From: Massilia sp. Root133
GTDB lineage: Bacteria > Pseudomonadota > Gammaproteobacteria > Burkholderiales > Burkholderiaceae_D
Length of the DNA stretch: 64,000 nt
Reading direction: 5' to 3'
Assembly (NCBI RefSeq): GCF_001426525.1
Contig: NZ_LMEW01000011.1
Coordinates: 46,856-110,855 of the forward strand
The stretch's first letter is position 1. Every line of letters begins with the position of its first letter. The notes beneath the pieces were generated by a model. That model saw only the letters and a list, made by a program, of their open reading frames with translations, made no database searches and had not been told where the DNA came from. The position numbers were made by a program, and so were the translations under genes. Shown here piece after piece: positions 55,015-63,967 of the stretch.

Positions 55015-55053
55015 TGCGTTTTTTCCAGGTTGACGGATCGCGTCATTATAAAA

Positions 55054-55135
55054 CGTCGTTCCCGCGGAAGCGGGAACCCATGCCGAGGTGATCGAGGACG
55101 CTCAGTATGGGTTCCCGCCTGCGCGGGAACGACGG
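55054..55135. repeat. REP-type double palindrome, copy C
   Basis: CGTCGTTCCCGCGGAAGCGG and the mirror unit ending GCGCGGGAACGACGG flank a spacer containing CTCAGTATGG, 82 bases in all. It lies between the aldo/keto reductase and the carboxypeptidase gene, 18 bases before the latter's stop codon. Confidence 0.9.
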
Positions 55136-55152
55136 TGTTGACAGGCAGGTGA

Positions 55153-56301
55153 TTACTTCATCCACAGACGCATCGAGTCCCACGCCCGGCCAAAGATCGA
55201 CGCTTCCTGCACCTCTTCCAGCGCCACCACCGGCAGCGCCAGCAGCGGCTTGCCGTCGACGTTCATCTTCAGCGTGCCGACGCGGCTGTTCAGGGCCAGT
55301 GGCGCGACCAGCGGGTCCTTGCGTTCCAGGACCGGCTTCATCTTCTGGGCCACGCCCTTCGGCACGGTCACCCATACGTCGTTCGGGAAGCCGATCTTGA
55401 CGTTCGACTTGGAGCCCTTCCAGATTTCCGGGGTCAGGATGGCCTGGCCTTTCGAATACAGCTTGACGGTGTCGAAGTTCTGGAAGCCCCAGTTCAAGAG
55501 CTTCTGGCTTTCCGCCGTGCGGTTGCCGTCCGACGTGGCGCCGGACAGCACCGAGATCAGGCGGCGCTCGCCGGCCGGGCCGTTCGGGCGGTGGGCCGAC
55601 GCGATCATCGAGAAGCCCGACGCTTCCGTGTGGCCCGTCTTCATGCCGTCCACGGTCGGGTCCAGCCACAGCAGGCGGTTGCGGTTCTGCTGCTTGATGC
55701 GGTTGTACGTGAATTCCTTGACCGAGTCGATCTTGTAGAACTCGGGGAAATCCTTGATGACGCGCGCAGCCAGGATCGACAGGTCGCGCGCGGTGGAGTA
55801 GTTGTCCGGCGACGGCAGGCCGTGCGGGTTGGCGAAGCGGGTGTTCTTCATGCCCATGCGCTCGGCGTCGCGGTTCATCAGGGTGACGAACGTCGCTTCG
55901 TCGCCGGCGACGGCTTCGGCCAGCGCCACGGCCGCGTCATTGCCCGACTGGACCATCAGGCCGTACAGCAGGTCGCTGATCTTCACCGGGGTGGCGGGGT
56001 CGATGAACATCTTCGAGCTGCTGCCGTCGACTTTCCATGCGCGGACCGACACGTTGACCATCTGGTCCAGCGTGACTTTCTTGTCGCGCACGGCTTCGAA
56101 CACGACGTAGGCCGTCATGACCTTGGTGAGCGACGCCGGCTCGATCCGGGTATCCGGATCCTGGGAGGCGATGATCTGGCCGCTGGTGGCGTCCAGCAGC
56201 AGCCACGAACGGGCGGCGATTTGCGGGGCCGGCACCTGCTGCGCTTGGGCGGCCGACATCAAAAGGGCACTGGCGGCGAGGGCCGCGATTAACTTTTTCA
56301 T
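55153..56301 (-). CDS. dacC: D-alanyl-D-alanine carboxypeptidase (PBP5/6 type)
   Basis: 382 residues from ATG at 56301. A signal peptide (1-20, ending AQA) is followed by the class-C low-mass PBP active site: SLTK (Ser57-Lys60), SGN (119-121) and KTG (221-223). A C-terminal beta domain and an amphipathic membrane anchor end (FGRAWDSMRLWMK) complete the PBP5/6 plan. It trims terminal D-Ala from peptidoglycan in the periplasm. The symbol could equally be dacA; the exact paralogue is not decided by sequence alone. Confidence 0.95.
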   Translation of the reverse strand: MKKLIAALAASALLMSAAQAQQVPAPQIAARSWLLLDATSGQIIASQDPDTRIEPASLTKVMTAYVVFEAVRDKKVTLDQMVNVSVRAWKVDGSSSKMFIDPATPVKISDLLYGLMVQSGNDAAVALAEAVAGDEATFVTLMNRDAERMGMKNTRFANPHGLPSPDNYSTARDLSILAARVIKDFPEFYKIDSVKEFTYNRIKQQNRNRLLWLDPTVDGMKTGHTEASGFSMIASAHRPNGPAGERRLISVLSGATSDGNRTAESQKLLNWGFQNFDTVKLYSKGQAILTPEIWKGSKSNVKIGFPNDVWVTVPKGVAQKMKPVLERKDPLVAPLALNSRVGTLKMNVDGKPLLALPVVALEEVQEASIFGRAWDSMRLWMK

Positions 56302-56401
56302 GGAAGGCAATTCAGAGGATAACGTGGATTGTGATGCGATAGACAATGCTCGAAAGCATTGCCTTGAAAGAAGATCGCATCATTATAGGCCAGCGTTCGC
56401 C

Positions 56402-57031
56402 TCAAATGTCACGTCGCCACAATTGCGCGACAAGATTTTTAATGTGGACGAGCTTGCGGTGGAAGAAGTGGTCGGCGCCGGGGATCACGGTCACGGGGAT
56501 GTCGAGCGGGCGCGCCCAGTCGAACACGTGCGCGAGCGGTATCGTATCGTCAAGTTCGCCGTGGATCAGGATCGTGTCGGCCGGGACTTCCGGCATCGGC
56601 CACTTTCCCGCGGCCGTACCGACTAGCGCCAGCCGCTCGGCCGGGCGGCCCTGCTGGATCAGGCGCTGTTGCAGTTGTGCCTGCACGAACGTGCCGAACG
56701 AGAAGCCGGACAGCGCGTACGGCAGGCCCGGATACTGTTCGATCATGTGGTCGAGCATGATTTCCATGTCGTCCACTTCGCCGCGGCCTTCGTCGTGCAC
56801 GCCTTCCGACTCGCCCACGCCGCGGAAATTGAAGCGGGCCGTCACGTAGCCGAGGCCGACGAACGCGCGGGCCAATGTCTGCGCCACTTTATTGTCCATC
56901 GTGCCGCCGTACAGCGGGTGCGGGTGCGCCACGAGGGCGATGCCGCCGGGCGTGCCTTCCGGTTCGTCCAGCACACACTCCATCTTGCCTGCGGGGCCGG
57001 TCAGGTAAAACTTCTGGGAATTCTTGTTCAT
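56402..57031 (-). CDS. Alpha/beta hydrolase
   Basis: 209 residues. The nucleophile elbow SGFSFG holds Ser111; VAHPHPLYGGTMDNKVAQTL and TARFNFRGVGESEG are the opening strands of a widespread proteobacterial family, with HGELDDTIP (Asp) and GADHFFH (His) completing the triad. It is cytosolic, with no known substrate. It is 21 bases downstream of the ferredoxin gene and likely cotranscribed with it. Confidence 0.9.
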   Translation of the reverse strand: MNKNSQKFYLTGPAGKMECVLDEPEGTPGGIALVAHPHPLYGGTMDNKVAQTLARAFVGLGYVTARFNFRGVGESEGVHDEGRGEVDDMEIMLDHMIEQYPGLPYALSGFSFGTFVQAQLQQRLIQQGRPAERLALVGTAAGKWPMPEVPADTILIHGELDDTIPLAHVFDWARPLDIPVTVIPGADHFFHRKLVHIKNLVAQLWRRDI

Positions 57032-57052
57032 TGCTTGTTCATCAGTACTTCG

Positions 57053-57379
57053 TCAGATCTTCAGGCGTTCGACGACCTCGCCCTTGACGAGGTGGCGGTC
57101 GATGATTTCATCGATGTCGGAGTTGTCCACGTAGGTGTACCAGGTGCCCTGCGGGTAGATGACCACGACGGGGCCTTCCTCGCAGCGGTCCAGGCACCCG
57201 GCCTTGTTGATGCGCACCTGGCCCGGGCCGTTCAGGCCCAGTTCCTTGACGCGCTTCTTGGCGTGTTGCTGCGCCGCTTCGGCGCCGCTCCTACCGCAGC
57301 TGGGGCGGCAGTCCTTGCCTTCGCGTTCGTTCAGGCAGAAGAACACGTGGTGTTTATAAAAGGGTTTGTCGTCGTTCAT
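57053..57379 (-). CDS. Thioredoxin-like 2Fe-2S ferredoxin
   Basis: 108 residues. Cys15 and Cys28 (HHVFFCLNEREGKDC, RPSCGRSG) and Cys62 and Cys66 (KAGCLDRCEEGP) form the usual thioredoxin-fold 2Fe-2S site; Cys24 is an extra cysteine. VVVIYPQGTWYTYVD is the typical C-terminal strand region. It carries electrons in the cytosol for an unknown partner. Confidence 0.93.
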   Translation of the reverse strand: MNDDKPFYKHHVFFCLNEREGKDCRPSCGRSGAEAAQQHAKKRVKELGLNGPGQVRINKAGCLDRCEEGPVVVIYPQGTWYTYVDNSDIDEIIDRHLVKGEVVERLKI

Positions 57380-57422
57380 GTCGGTTCCGGATGGCGTGTA
57401 TCTTTCATATGATACGCCGTTA

Positions 57423-58550
57423 TCAAGAGCGATTCAGCCGGTGCGACGGCAGCAGCAGGAACCACAGCGCGATGATGGGCCAGGCCATGTCGAGGAACTG
57501 GGCCGCCCCGTTGAAATTCAGGAATTTACCCTGCTGCCAGGCCTGCAGGGTGGAGACGAAATACGGGTTGGCAGGAATCGTATTGACGACGATGAGCGAC
57601 AGCACGAGCGTCACGACGGCCAGCCGGCGCTGCGCGACCTGGGGTGCGAACGCGAGGCCGGCCAGCATGATCAGCCCGATCAGGAAGCCGCCTTCGGCGC
57701 CCGGCGTGACCCACACGAACGCATTGTCGGGCGCGAAGAACAGGGAACTGGCGAGCGTCTTGACGACGATGCCGACGCCGATCAGCGCCAGCATCAGCGA
57801 CAGCCGGGGCGCGCCGCGGCGCGTGAGGCACAGCAGCGTGAGGGCGGCGCCCGTCATGCCGCATGCGGTGATGATGGTCTCGGACAGCCAGTACTGCTCC
57901 ACGCTCATCGGCACGTCGCCGCGCAGCATGGTCACGAGGTCGATGTCCGTGTCGAGCCAGTCGGACAGCCATTCCGACAGCAGCGGCAGGATCTGGCCGT
58001 TGCCGAACAGGTAGTTCTGCGGATAGACCTGGGCCAGGGGCCACAGCGCGACGAGCACCAGGCCCTGGCTCGCATGCGCCGCGAACCAGCGCTGCCGCAG
58101 CAGATATAAACGGCTGCGGTCGAGCAGCATCGGGGCGAACCATGCGCCGAGCACCGCCCCGGCCAGGCAGCCGCCCGCATTGGTCAGCAGGTCGAGACTC
58201 GACGGCACGCGGCTGGGCAGGTAGTTCTGCACGACCTCCATCGTGCCCGAGACGAGCAGGCCGACGACGGCCGCGATGGCGACAGCCCACAGGCCGCGCA
58301 CGCGTGGATGCAACGCGAGCACGATCAGGATCCCGAACGGCATGTAGCCGACGATGTTGACCATGACGTCGAAACCGGTCCACCAGCGCGGCATCTGCAG
58401 GACGAGGAAGGCGAACGGCGACAGCCCGCTGCTGCGCCAGCCGGAAAACGGGAACCAGCTGGCGTAGACGATCAGCAGCAGATAGGCCAGCAGCGCCGCG
58501 CGCGCCACCGGCGAGGCGCGTGGGCCGGCCGCGTCTTCCGTCTCGGTCAT
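57423..58550 (-). CDS. VanZ-family membrane protein
   Basis: 375 residues from ATG at 58550, overlapping the previous stop (ATGA). The VanZ domain (about 18-135) has VYASWFPFSGW, MPRWWTGFDVMVNIVGYMPFG and MEVVQNYLPSRVPSSLDLLTNAGGCLAGA, then extra helices to a total of about ten. VanZ gives low-level teicoplanin resistance in enterococci; in proteobacteria its role is unknown. It is the last gene of the lipid-transport operon, which ties it to envelope lipid traffic by context only. Confidence 0.85.
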   Translation of the reverse strand: MTETEDAAGPRASPVARAALLAYLLLIVYASWFPFSGWRSSGLSPFAFLVLQMPRWWTGFDVMVNIVGYMPFGILIVLALHPRVRGLWAVAIAAVVGLLVSGTMEVVQNYLPSRVPSSLDLLTNAGGCLAGAVLGAWFAPMLLDRSRLYLLRQRWFAAHASQGLVLVALWPLAQVYPQNYLFGNGQILPLLSEWLSDWLDTDIDLVTMLRGDVPMSVEQYWLSETIITACGMTGAALTLLCLTRRGAPRLSLMLALIGVGIVVKTLASSLFFAPDNAFVWVTPGAEGGFLIGLIMLAGLAFAPQVAQRRLAVVTLVLSLIVVNTIPANPYFVSTLQAWQQGKFLNFNGAAQFLDMAWPIIALWFLLLPSHRLNRS

Positions 58551-59185
58551 CGTCGGTTGAGATTCAAGGTGCCCAGCCACGCCACGATGTCGGCCGCGAC
58601 GGCGTCGGTGCTGGCCGCGAGGGCGCGCGCGCCGCCGGCCGCGTCGGCGCTGGGCGCGGCGACGGCCTGGCGGAAGCTGCGCTGGTCGACGAGCGTATGG
58701 CCCTGGAACACGGAGGCGCGCACGGCGACGACGCCGGTGCTCTGGCTCACGCCGCCGAAGTCGTGGATGAATTCATCGACATCGATGCGCAGCAGCGGGA
58801 TACCGCTGGCCGCATCCGTCTCCGACAGCACGCGCGCACCCGCCTGCGCGAGCCGCGTCTTGAAGCGCTGCGTCAGCAGCTGCAGCGGATTCGCCGTCCA
58901 GCGGCTGTTCGCATAGGTGCGGGCCTGCAGCGGGTCGGCATAGCTCAGGCGGTAGAACATGCGCTCGCTGTCCAGGGCGCTCGAACCGGTGACGTCGGTG
59001 ACGACCACCGCGCCGAGTGGGCCGGGCGCCAGCCCGGCCGGTGCCTGCGTTTGCGCGGCCGTGGCCGGGCCGAAGTCGAACTGCGTGGTGGGCTGGCCCT
59101 TCTGCGAGGCGCAGGCGGACAGGGTCAGGGCCAGGGCGGCAGCGAGAATGATGCGGGTCGGATGCATGGTCGCTGGGTTCCTCAT
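58547..59185 (-). CDS. ABC-transport auxiliary lipoprotein (PqiC-like)
   Basis: 212 residues from ATG at 59185 (ATGA overlap with the previous gene; ATG at 59167 is an alternative). The lipobox LSAC (Cys25) predicts lipidation. The mature domain (YRLSYADPLQARTYANSRW, then FKTRLAQAGARVLSE, RIDVDEFIHDF) fits the ABC-type auxiliary (PqiC/LptE-like) family, which binds MCE-type complexes at the outer membrane. It is part of the five-gene lipid-transport operon. Confidence 0.85.
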   Translation of the reverse strand: MRNPATMHPTRIILAAALALTLSACASQKGQPTTQFDFGPATAAQTQAPAGLAPGPLGAVVVTDVTGSSALDSERMFYRLSYADPLQARTYANSRWTANPLQLLTQRFKTRLAQAGARVLSETDAASGIPLLRIDVDEFIHDFGGVSQSTGVVAVRASVFQGHTLVDQRSFRQAVAAPSADAAGGARALAASTDAVAADIVAWLGTLNLNRR

Positions 59186-60129
59186 TTGGTCGGGGGGGCG
59201 AAGCCGGGTTCGCCCGGGCCGGGTTCGGCGGCCGGTGCGCCGAACAGGATGCTTTGCGGGCGGTCGCCCAGGTTCGTCACGGTGCGGCGCACGGCGCGCA
59301 GCGACGTCTTCGCCTCGTCGGCCATGTCGACGACGTGCGGCAGCGTTTGCAGCTCGAGGTCGGACGTCACGCCGCCCAGCGAATCGATGGCCGCGCCGGC
59401 GCGCTCGATCGGGCCGCCCGGGGCCTGCAGGCTCGTCGCGAGGCGGTCGTAGTTGTGCGCGGCGGCGGTGACGCTGGTGGAAAGCTCCTGTACGGAGCCC
59501 ATCGTGCGGTCGAGCTTATCGGTCAGTGCGGGCAGGCGCGCCAGGGTCGGCTGCAGCTGGCCCGGGATCTCGGCATATGCGGCGGCGGCCTTGTTGATGC
59601 TGTCGAAGGCGCCCGTGAGCTTGTCCTGGTTTTCCTTGCTCAGCACGTTATTCAGGCTGTCCGTGATGCGCTCCGTCTTTTCCAGGATCGCGAGGCCGCG
59701 CTTTTCCAGCTGGTCGAGCAGGCCGGGACGCAGCGGGATGCGCGCCACGTGGCCCTTGTCGCTCTGCAGCAGCGGGGAGCCGGTGCGGTCGTCGTCGAGC
59801 TGGATGAAGGCGATGCCCGTCACGCCCTGGTAGCCGAGCGAGGCGAACGTCGTCTGCGTGACGGGCGCGCCTTCCTCGATCGAGAGCTTGATGAGGATCT
59901 GGCCCGTCACGCGCGGGTCGAACACGATGTCGTCCACGCGCCCGACTTCCAGGCCGCGGTAGCGCACCGCGGCCTGCGGGTTCAGGCCGGGGATGGTCTG
60001 CGTGGTGACGATCTCGTACGGATGCATCGTGGTGCGGTCGCGGTTCAGCCACAGGCCGATCAGGATGGCCGCGACGAGCAGCGCGACCGTGAAGAAGCCC
60101 GTCATGAGGGCATACGATCTGTTTTCCAT
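59182..60129 (-). CDS. MlaD/MCE-domain protein
   Basis: 315 residues from ATG at 60129. One N-terminal membrane helix (about 8-28), the MCE domain (about 38-118; TIPGLNPQAAVRYRGLEVGRVDDI, FIQLDDDRTGSPL) and a long helical tail with coiled-coil character (about 140-300) of the kind that bridges the periplasm. It binds lipids and channels them between membranes. It starts one base after the ATPase stop. Confidence 0.9.
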   Translation of the reverse strand: MENRSYALMTGFFTVALLVAAILIGLWLNRDRTTMHPYEIVTTQTIPGLNPQAAVRYRGLEVGRVDDIVFDPRVTGQILIKLSIEEGAPVTQTTFASLGYQGVTGIAFIQLDDDRTGSPLLQSDKGHVARIPLRPGLLDQLEKRGLAILEKTERITDSLNNVLSKENQDKLTGAFDSINKAAAAYAEIPGQLQPTLARLPALTDKLDRTMGSVQELSTSVTAAAHNYDRLATSLQAPGGPIERAGAAIDSLGGVTSDLELQTLPHVVDMADEAKTSLRAVRRTVTNLGDRPQSILFGAPAAEPGPGEPGFAPPTK

Positions 60130-60130
60130 G

Positions 60131-60985
60131 TCAGTCTTCCGACTCCTTTCTTGCGATGCGCTCTTCCAGCACTTCCAGCGCCCGCTGGCCGCGCGGCCCC
60201 AGGAAAAAGTGTTTGATGAAGGGGTGCTGCACGCGCAGCACGTCGCACGACGGTCCCACCGCAATCACGTGCTTCTCCGCCAGCACGGCGATGCGCGAGG
60301 ACAGGGCGAACAGCGTGTCCAGGTCGTGCGTGACCATCACGACGGTGAGTTTCAGCTCGCTGTGCAGCGTCTGGATCAGCGCCACGAACGAATCGGACAG
60401 GTCGGGGTCGAGGCCCGCCGTCGGCTCGTCGAGGAACAGCAACTGCGGCTCGAGCGCGAGCGCGCGAGCGAGGGCCGCGCGCTTGATCATCCCGCCCGAC
60501 AGGTCGGACGGCATCTTGTTCGCGTCGCCCGGGCCGAGTCCTACCATGTCCATCTTGAGCAGCACGGCGGCGCGCACGACCTCCTCGGGCAGGGCGCGCA
60601 GCTCGCGCAGCGGCAGGGCGATGTTGTCGAATACCGTGAGCGCGGAATACAGCGCGCCCTGCTGGAACAGCATGCCCCAGTGGTTGCGCATGCGCTGCAG
60701 CTGTTCCGGGCTGGCGCTGCTGACATCCTCGCCGAACACCCGCACGCAGCCGCTGGACGGCCGCTCCAGGCCCAGCATCTGGCGCAGCAGCACGGTCTTG
60801 CCGGTCCCGGATCCTCCCACGATGGACAGGATTTCGCCCGCATAGATGTCGAGGTTCAGATCCTGGTGGACGACGGTGCGGCCGAAGCGCGTCCACAGGT
60901 TGCGGATCTGGACGACCGGCGGCCCGACGTCTTCCTCGGGCTCGCGGTTCAATTGCTGTGGCGGACGTTGAGCAGGATTCGCCAT
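60131..60985 (-). CDS. ABC ATPase of lipid transporter (MlaF-like)
   Basis: 284 residues. Walker A is GGSGTGKT, the signature LSGGMIKR (as in MlaF), Walker B LLFLDEPTAG, and the H-loop VTHD. The start overlaps the permease stop by one base (TGATG), so coupled translation is expected. It powers lipid movement through the MlaE-like permease. The first 25 residues are a flexible Pro/Gln tail. Confidence 0.94.
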   Translation of the reverse strand: MANPAQRPPQQLNREPEEDVGPPVVQIRNLWTRFGRTVVHQDLNLDIYAGEILSIVGGSGTGKTVLLRQMLGLERPSSGCVRVFGEDVSSASPEQLQRMRNHWGMLFQQGALYSALTVFDNIALPLRELRALPEEVVRAAVLLKMDMVGLGPGDANKMPSDLSGGMIKRAALARALALEPQLLFLDEPTAGLDPDLSDSFVALIQTLHSELKLTVVMVTHDLDTLFALSSRIAVLAEKHVIAVGPSCDVLRVQHPFIKHFFLGPRGQRALEVLEERIARKESED

Positions 60986-62112
60986 CAGAAGCCCACCCCG
61001 GAGAAGATGATCGCGAACACGGCGTCGGCCAGGATCACGACGGTGATCGCCGTGACGACCGACGTCGTCGTGCCGCGGCCCAGGCTTTCCGTGTTCGGCT
61101 TGATGCGCAGGCCGAAGTGGCAGGACACGAGCGCGATCAGCATGCCGAACGCGACGCCCTTCGCGAGGCCGATGGTGTAGTTCACGATCGGCACGGCGGA
61201 CGGCAGCTTCTGGATGAAGTAGCGCATCGTCAGGTTCAGTTCGATCTTCGCGGAGACCATGCCGCCGATCAGGGCCATCGCATCCGTCCACACGACGAGC
61301 AGCGGCATCGCCAGCGCGAGCGCGACCACCTTGGGCATGATGAGACGGTAGCCGTGCGAGATGCCCATCACCAGCATCGCGTCGAGTTCCTCCGTCACGC
61401 GCATCACGCCCAGTTGCGCCGTGATCGACGACCCGGAGCGGCCCGCGACGAGGATCGCCGCCAGCAGCGGCCCCAGTTCGCGGATGATGCTCATGCCGAG
61501 GATGTTGACGAGGTAGATGTCGCCGCCGAACATGCGCAGCTGCTGCGCCGACAGGTAAGACAGCACGACCCCGATCAGGAAGCCCACGAGCGCCGTGATG
61601 CCGAGCGCCTGGAAGCCGGAGTGATAGATGTTGGCCGAGACTTCGCGCCACGGCCCGGACAGCGGGTGGCGGATGAAGCGGCCGATGTCCTGCACCACCT
61701 GGCCGATCAGGGTGATCGCGCCGCGCAGGTGTTCGAAGAAGCTCAGGACGCCGCCGCCCAGCGTGATCACCCATTGCAGATGGCTTTTGCGCGTGCGCGG
61801 CAGCTCGATCCGGCCGGATTTCTCGATGCGGTCGAAGAGTTCTTCCTGCTTCGGGTCGAGCTTCAGCTGCTCGGGGCGGCGCTTGCCCCAGGAACTCCAG
61901 AGTAACTGGGCGCCGATGTGATCGAGGCTGGCGACTTCGGACAAGTCCCAGGCGACCTGCTTGCCGGCCAGGGATTTCAATGTCTTTTCGATGTCCTTGA
62001 AGCCGCTTCGGGAGAACGCGTGGACCTGCCATACGCCGCGCGCCACCACGGATTGCCCCGCGCCGGCCTCTGGATGCTCGATGGTTAATGTTGGCGCATT
62101 TTCAATCCGCAT
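60985..62112 (-). CDS. MlaE-family permease with N-terminal STAS-like domain
   Basis: 375 residues from ATG at 62112. The N-terminal 110 residues form a STAS-like domain (WDLSEVASLDHIGAQLLW), fused to the MlaE permease with about six helices, including GPLLAAILVAGRSGSSITAQLG and MRVTEELDAMLVMGISHGY. Separate STAS proteins (MlaB) serve the E. coli system; here the domain is fused. It is the inner-membrane core of the lipid transporter and the first gene of the operon. Confidence 0.93.
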   Translation of the reverse strand: MRIENAPTLTIEHPEAGAGQSVVARGVWQVHAFSRSGFKDIEKTLKSLAGKQVAWDLSEVASLDHIGAQLLWSSWGKRRPEQLKLDPKQEELFDRIEKSGRIELPRTRKSHLQWVITLGGGVLSFFEHLRGAITLIGQVVQDIGRFIRHPLSGPWREVSANIYHSGFQALGITALVGFLIGVVLSYLSAQQLRMFGGDIYLVNILGMSIIRELGPLLAAILVAGRSGSSITAQLGVMRVTEELDAMLVMGISHGYRLIMPKVVALALAMPLLVVWTDAMALIGGMVSAKIELNLTMRYFIQKLPSAVPIVNYTIGLAKGVAFGMLIALVSCHFGLRIKPNTESLGRGTTTSVVTAITVVILADAVFAIIFSGVGF

Positions 62113-62200
62113 TGCGGCAGTGTAAAAGAGATTCGCGACTGCCGCCACCAGCGCTACGTTACCGTGATCTTACAGCGTTCGGTGGCGCACATAGTCGTCT

Positions 62201-63682
62201 TTACGCCGCGAGGTGGCGGACCTGGCGCTCGGGCGCGGCGTGCGTCGCCTTGTCGGCCGGCTTGTGGGCGCTGCCGGCGTAATCGCTCGCGATGAGGGCG
62301 GCGGCGTCGGCGGCCGGCATGCCCTGGCGCTGCAGCCAGGCCTGCACCAGCTTGGCCAGGCGGTCGAGCGCGATGCGGTGGGTGGCGTCGAGCTGCGTGT
62401 AGATCCAGTCCGAGAACGCCATGAAGTTGGCGAACGGGCTGTCGCCCAGCAGCACCTTGACCGTGTGGGCGAAGCGGCCGGAGTTCGCGACCAGGTCCCA
62501 GTAGCGGGCAAAGCGCACGAGCCGCTGCATGGTGGCGAAGTCGATGCGGTCGGTCGCCAGCACGGTGTAGGGCGGATACGGCTCGTACACCATCTTGTAC
62601 GGCGCCGTGTGGCGGATGATCGGCGTGCCGCGCAGGCGCTTGAGGATGCCGAACTGGATCTCGTGCGGGCCGAGGGCGACCAGTTGGTCGAAGCCGCGCG
62701 CGAACGATTCGACGTCTTCGCCCGGCAGGCCGGCGATCAGGTCCACGTGCAGGTGCGCGTGCGACTGCGTGGTGAGCCAGCGGATGTTGTCCGCGGCCTT
62801 GGCATTGTCCTGGCGTCGACTGACCAGGGTCTGCACCTCCGGGTTGAAGCTCTGGATGCCGATCTCGAACTGCAGCGCGCCGGGCGGGAATTGGGCGATC
62901 GTCGCCTTCAGCGCTTCCGGCAGGTGGTCCGGGACCAGTTCGAAGTGGGCATACACGGGATCATCGGGATTCGCCGCGATTTTGTCGAGGAAGAACTGCA
63001 TGATGCGCTGGCTCGTCTTGACGTTCAGGTTGAACGTCCGGTCGACGAATTTGAATAATCGTGCGCCGCGCTGGTACAGGGTCTCCATCTCCACGAGGAA
63101 GGTGTCGATGCCGATCGGCCAGGCCGTCTTGTCCAGCGACGACAGGCAGAACTCGCATTTGAACGGGCAGCCGCGCGACGCTTCCACGTAGAGGGTGCGG
63201 TGGGCGATGTCCTCGTCCGTGTACAAAGTGTAGGGCAGGGTGATGTCGGCCATCGGCGGCTGCATGCCCGCATGCACCTTCATGATCGGCTTGGGACCAT
63301 CGAGGATCTCGCCGCACAGCTTGGGGAACGTGATGTCGCCCCAGCCGGTGACGACGTAGTCGGCCAGGCGCGCGATCTCCTGCTCGTTCGTCTCGTACGA
63401 GACTTCCGGCCCGCCCAGCACGACCGTCACCTCGGGCGCGACGCGCTTGAGCATCGCGACGACCTTCGTCGTTTCCTCCACGTTCCATATATAGATGCCG
63501 AAGCCGACGATGCGCGGCTTCTTCGCCAGCAGGCGTTCGACGACCTCCACGGTCTTCGCGCCGATGACGAATTCCATCAGGCTCGTCTGTTCCTGGAGCT
63601 CGCCCATGTTGGCCAGCAGGTAGCGCAGCCCCAGCGAAGCGTGGGCATAGCGGGCATTGAGGGTGGAGAGCAGGATGGTCAT
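62201..63682 (-). CDS. B12-binding-domain radical SAM protein
   Basis: 493 residues. The N-terminal B12-binding domain (about 1-140) has IVGFGIYIWNVEETTKVVAM and VVLGGPEVSYE. The radical-SAM cluster motif is CPFKCEFC (Cys172, 176, 179), followed by the rest of the barrel with FEIGIQSFNPEVQTLVSRRQ and a C-terminal domain (about 370-493). It belongs to a widespread group of unknown substrate; iron-sulphur, SAM and probably cobalamin are expected cofactors. It stands alone, 88 bases upstream of the lipid-transport operon on the same strand. Confidence 0.92.
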   Translation of the reverse strand: MTILLSTLNARYAHASLGLRYLLANMGELQEQTSLMEFVIGAKTVEVVERLLAKKPRIVGFGIYIWNVEETTKVVAMLKRVAPEVTVVLGGPEVSYETNEQEIARLADYVVTGWGDITFPKLCGEILDGPKPIMKVHAGMQPPMADITLPYTLYTDEDIAHRTLYVEASRGCPFKCEFCLSSLDKTAWPIGIDTFLVEMETLYQRGARLFKFVDRTFNLNVKTSQRIMQFFLDKIAANPDDPVYAHFELVPDHLPEALKATIAQFPPGALQFEIGIQSFNPEVQTLVSRRQDNAKAADNIRWLTTQSHAHLHVDLIAGLPGEDVESFARGFDQLVALGPHEIQFGILKRLRGTPIIRHTAPYKMVYEPYPPYTVLATDRIDFATMQRLVRFARYWDLVANSGRFAHTVKVLLGDSPFANFMAFSDWIYTQLDATHRIALDRLAKLVQAWLQRQGMPAADAAALIASDYAGSAHKPADKATHAAPERQVRHLAA

Positions 63683-63820
63683 GGCGGTGCGGGGAGGACG
63701 GCAAAGGGTGCATTGTAGCGGGACTTGCGGTCCGTATGCGACGCTGGTATGATTCGGTCCCTCGTCGCAAACGACAGGCCTTCAAACGGTTCTGAACGCT
63801 TCGATGGGAATAAAAAGAAG

Positions 63821-63849
63821 TTGACGAACATCGTGAAACACTGCATAAT
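63821..63849 (+). promoter_or_regulatory. rRNA-type promoter
   Basis: TTGACG (63821-63826) and CATAAT (63844-63849) are separated by 17 bases, with AATAAAAAGAAG just upstream as a possible UP element. Confidence 0.75.
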
Positions 63850-63855
63850 CTCGCT

Positions 63856-63888
63856 TCTCTGCTGCTGACGAACAAAACGATTCGCAAA
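63856..63888 (+). repeat. 33-base direct repeat, copy 1
   Basis: TCTCTGCTGCTGACGAACAA followed by AACGATTCGCAAA; the same 33 bases recur 112 bases later, ending at the window edge. Confidence 0.95.
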
Positions 63889-63914
63889 TGCAGCAAGGCA
63901 GTACCGAATACGAA

Positions 63915-63926
63915 GCTCTTTAACAA
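63915..63926 (+). promoter_or_regulatory. boxA antitermination site
   Basis: GCTCTTTAACAA is the conserved boxA of rRNA leaders and is followed by the family-typical leader sequence. It supports rRNA identity of the downstream transcript. Confidence 0.8.
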
Positions 63927-63967
63927 TAAACAGTCGATAAGTGTGGGCGTTTGATGAAGTGCCAGCA

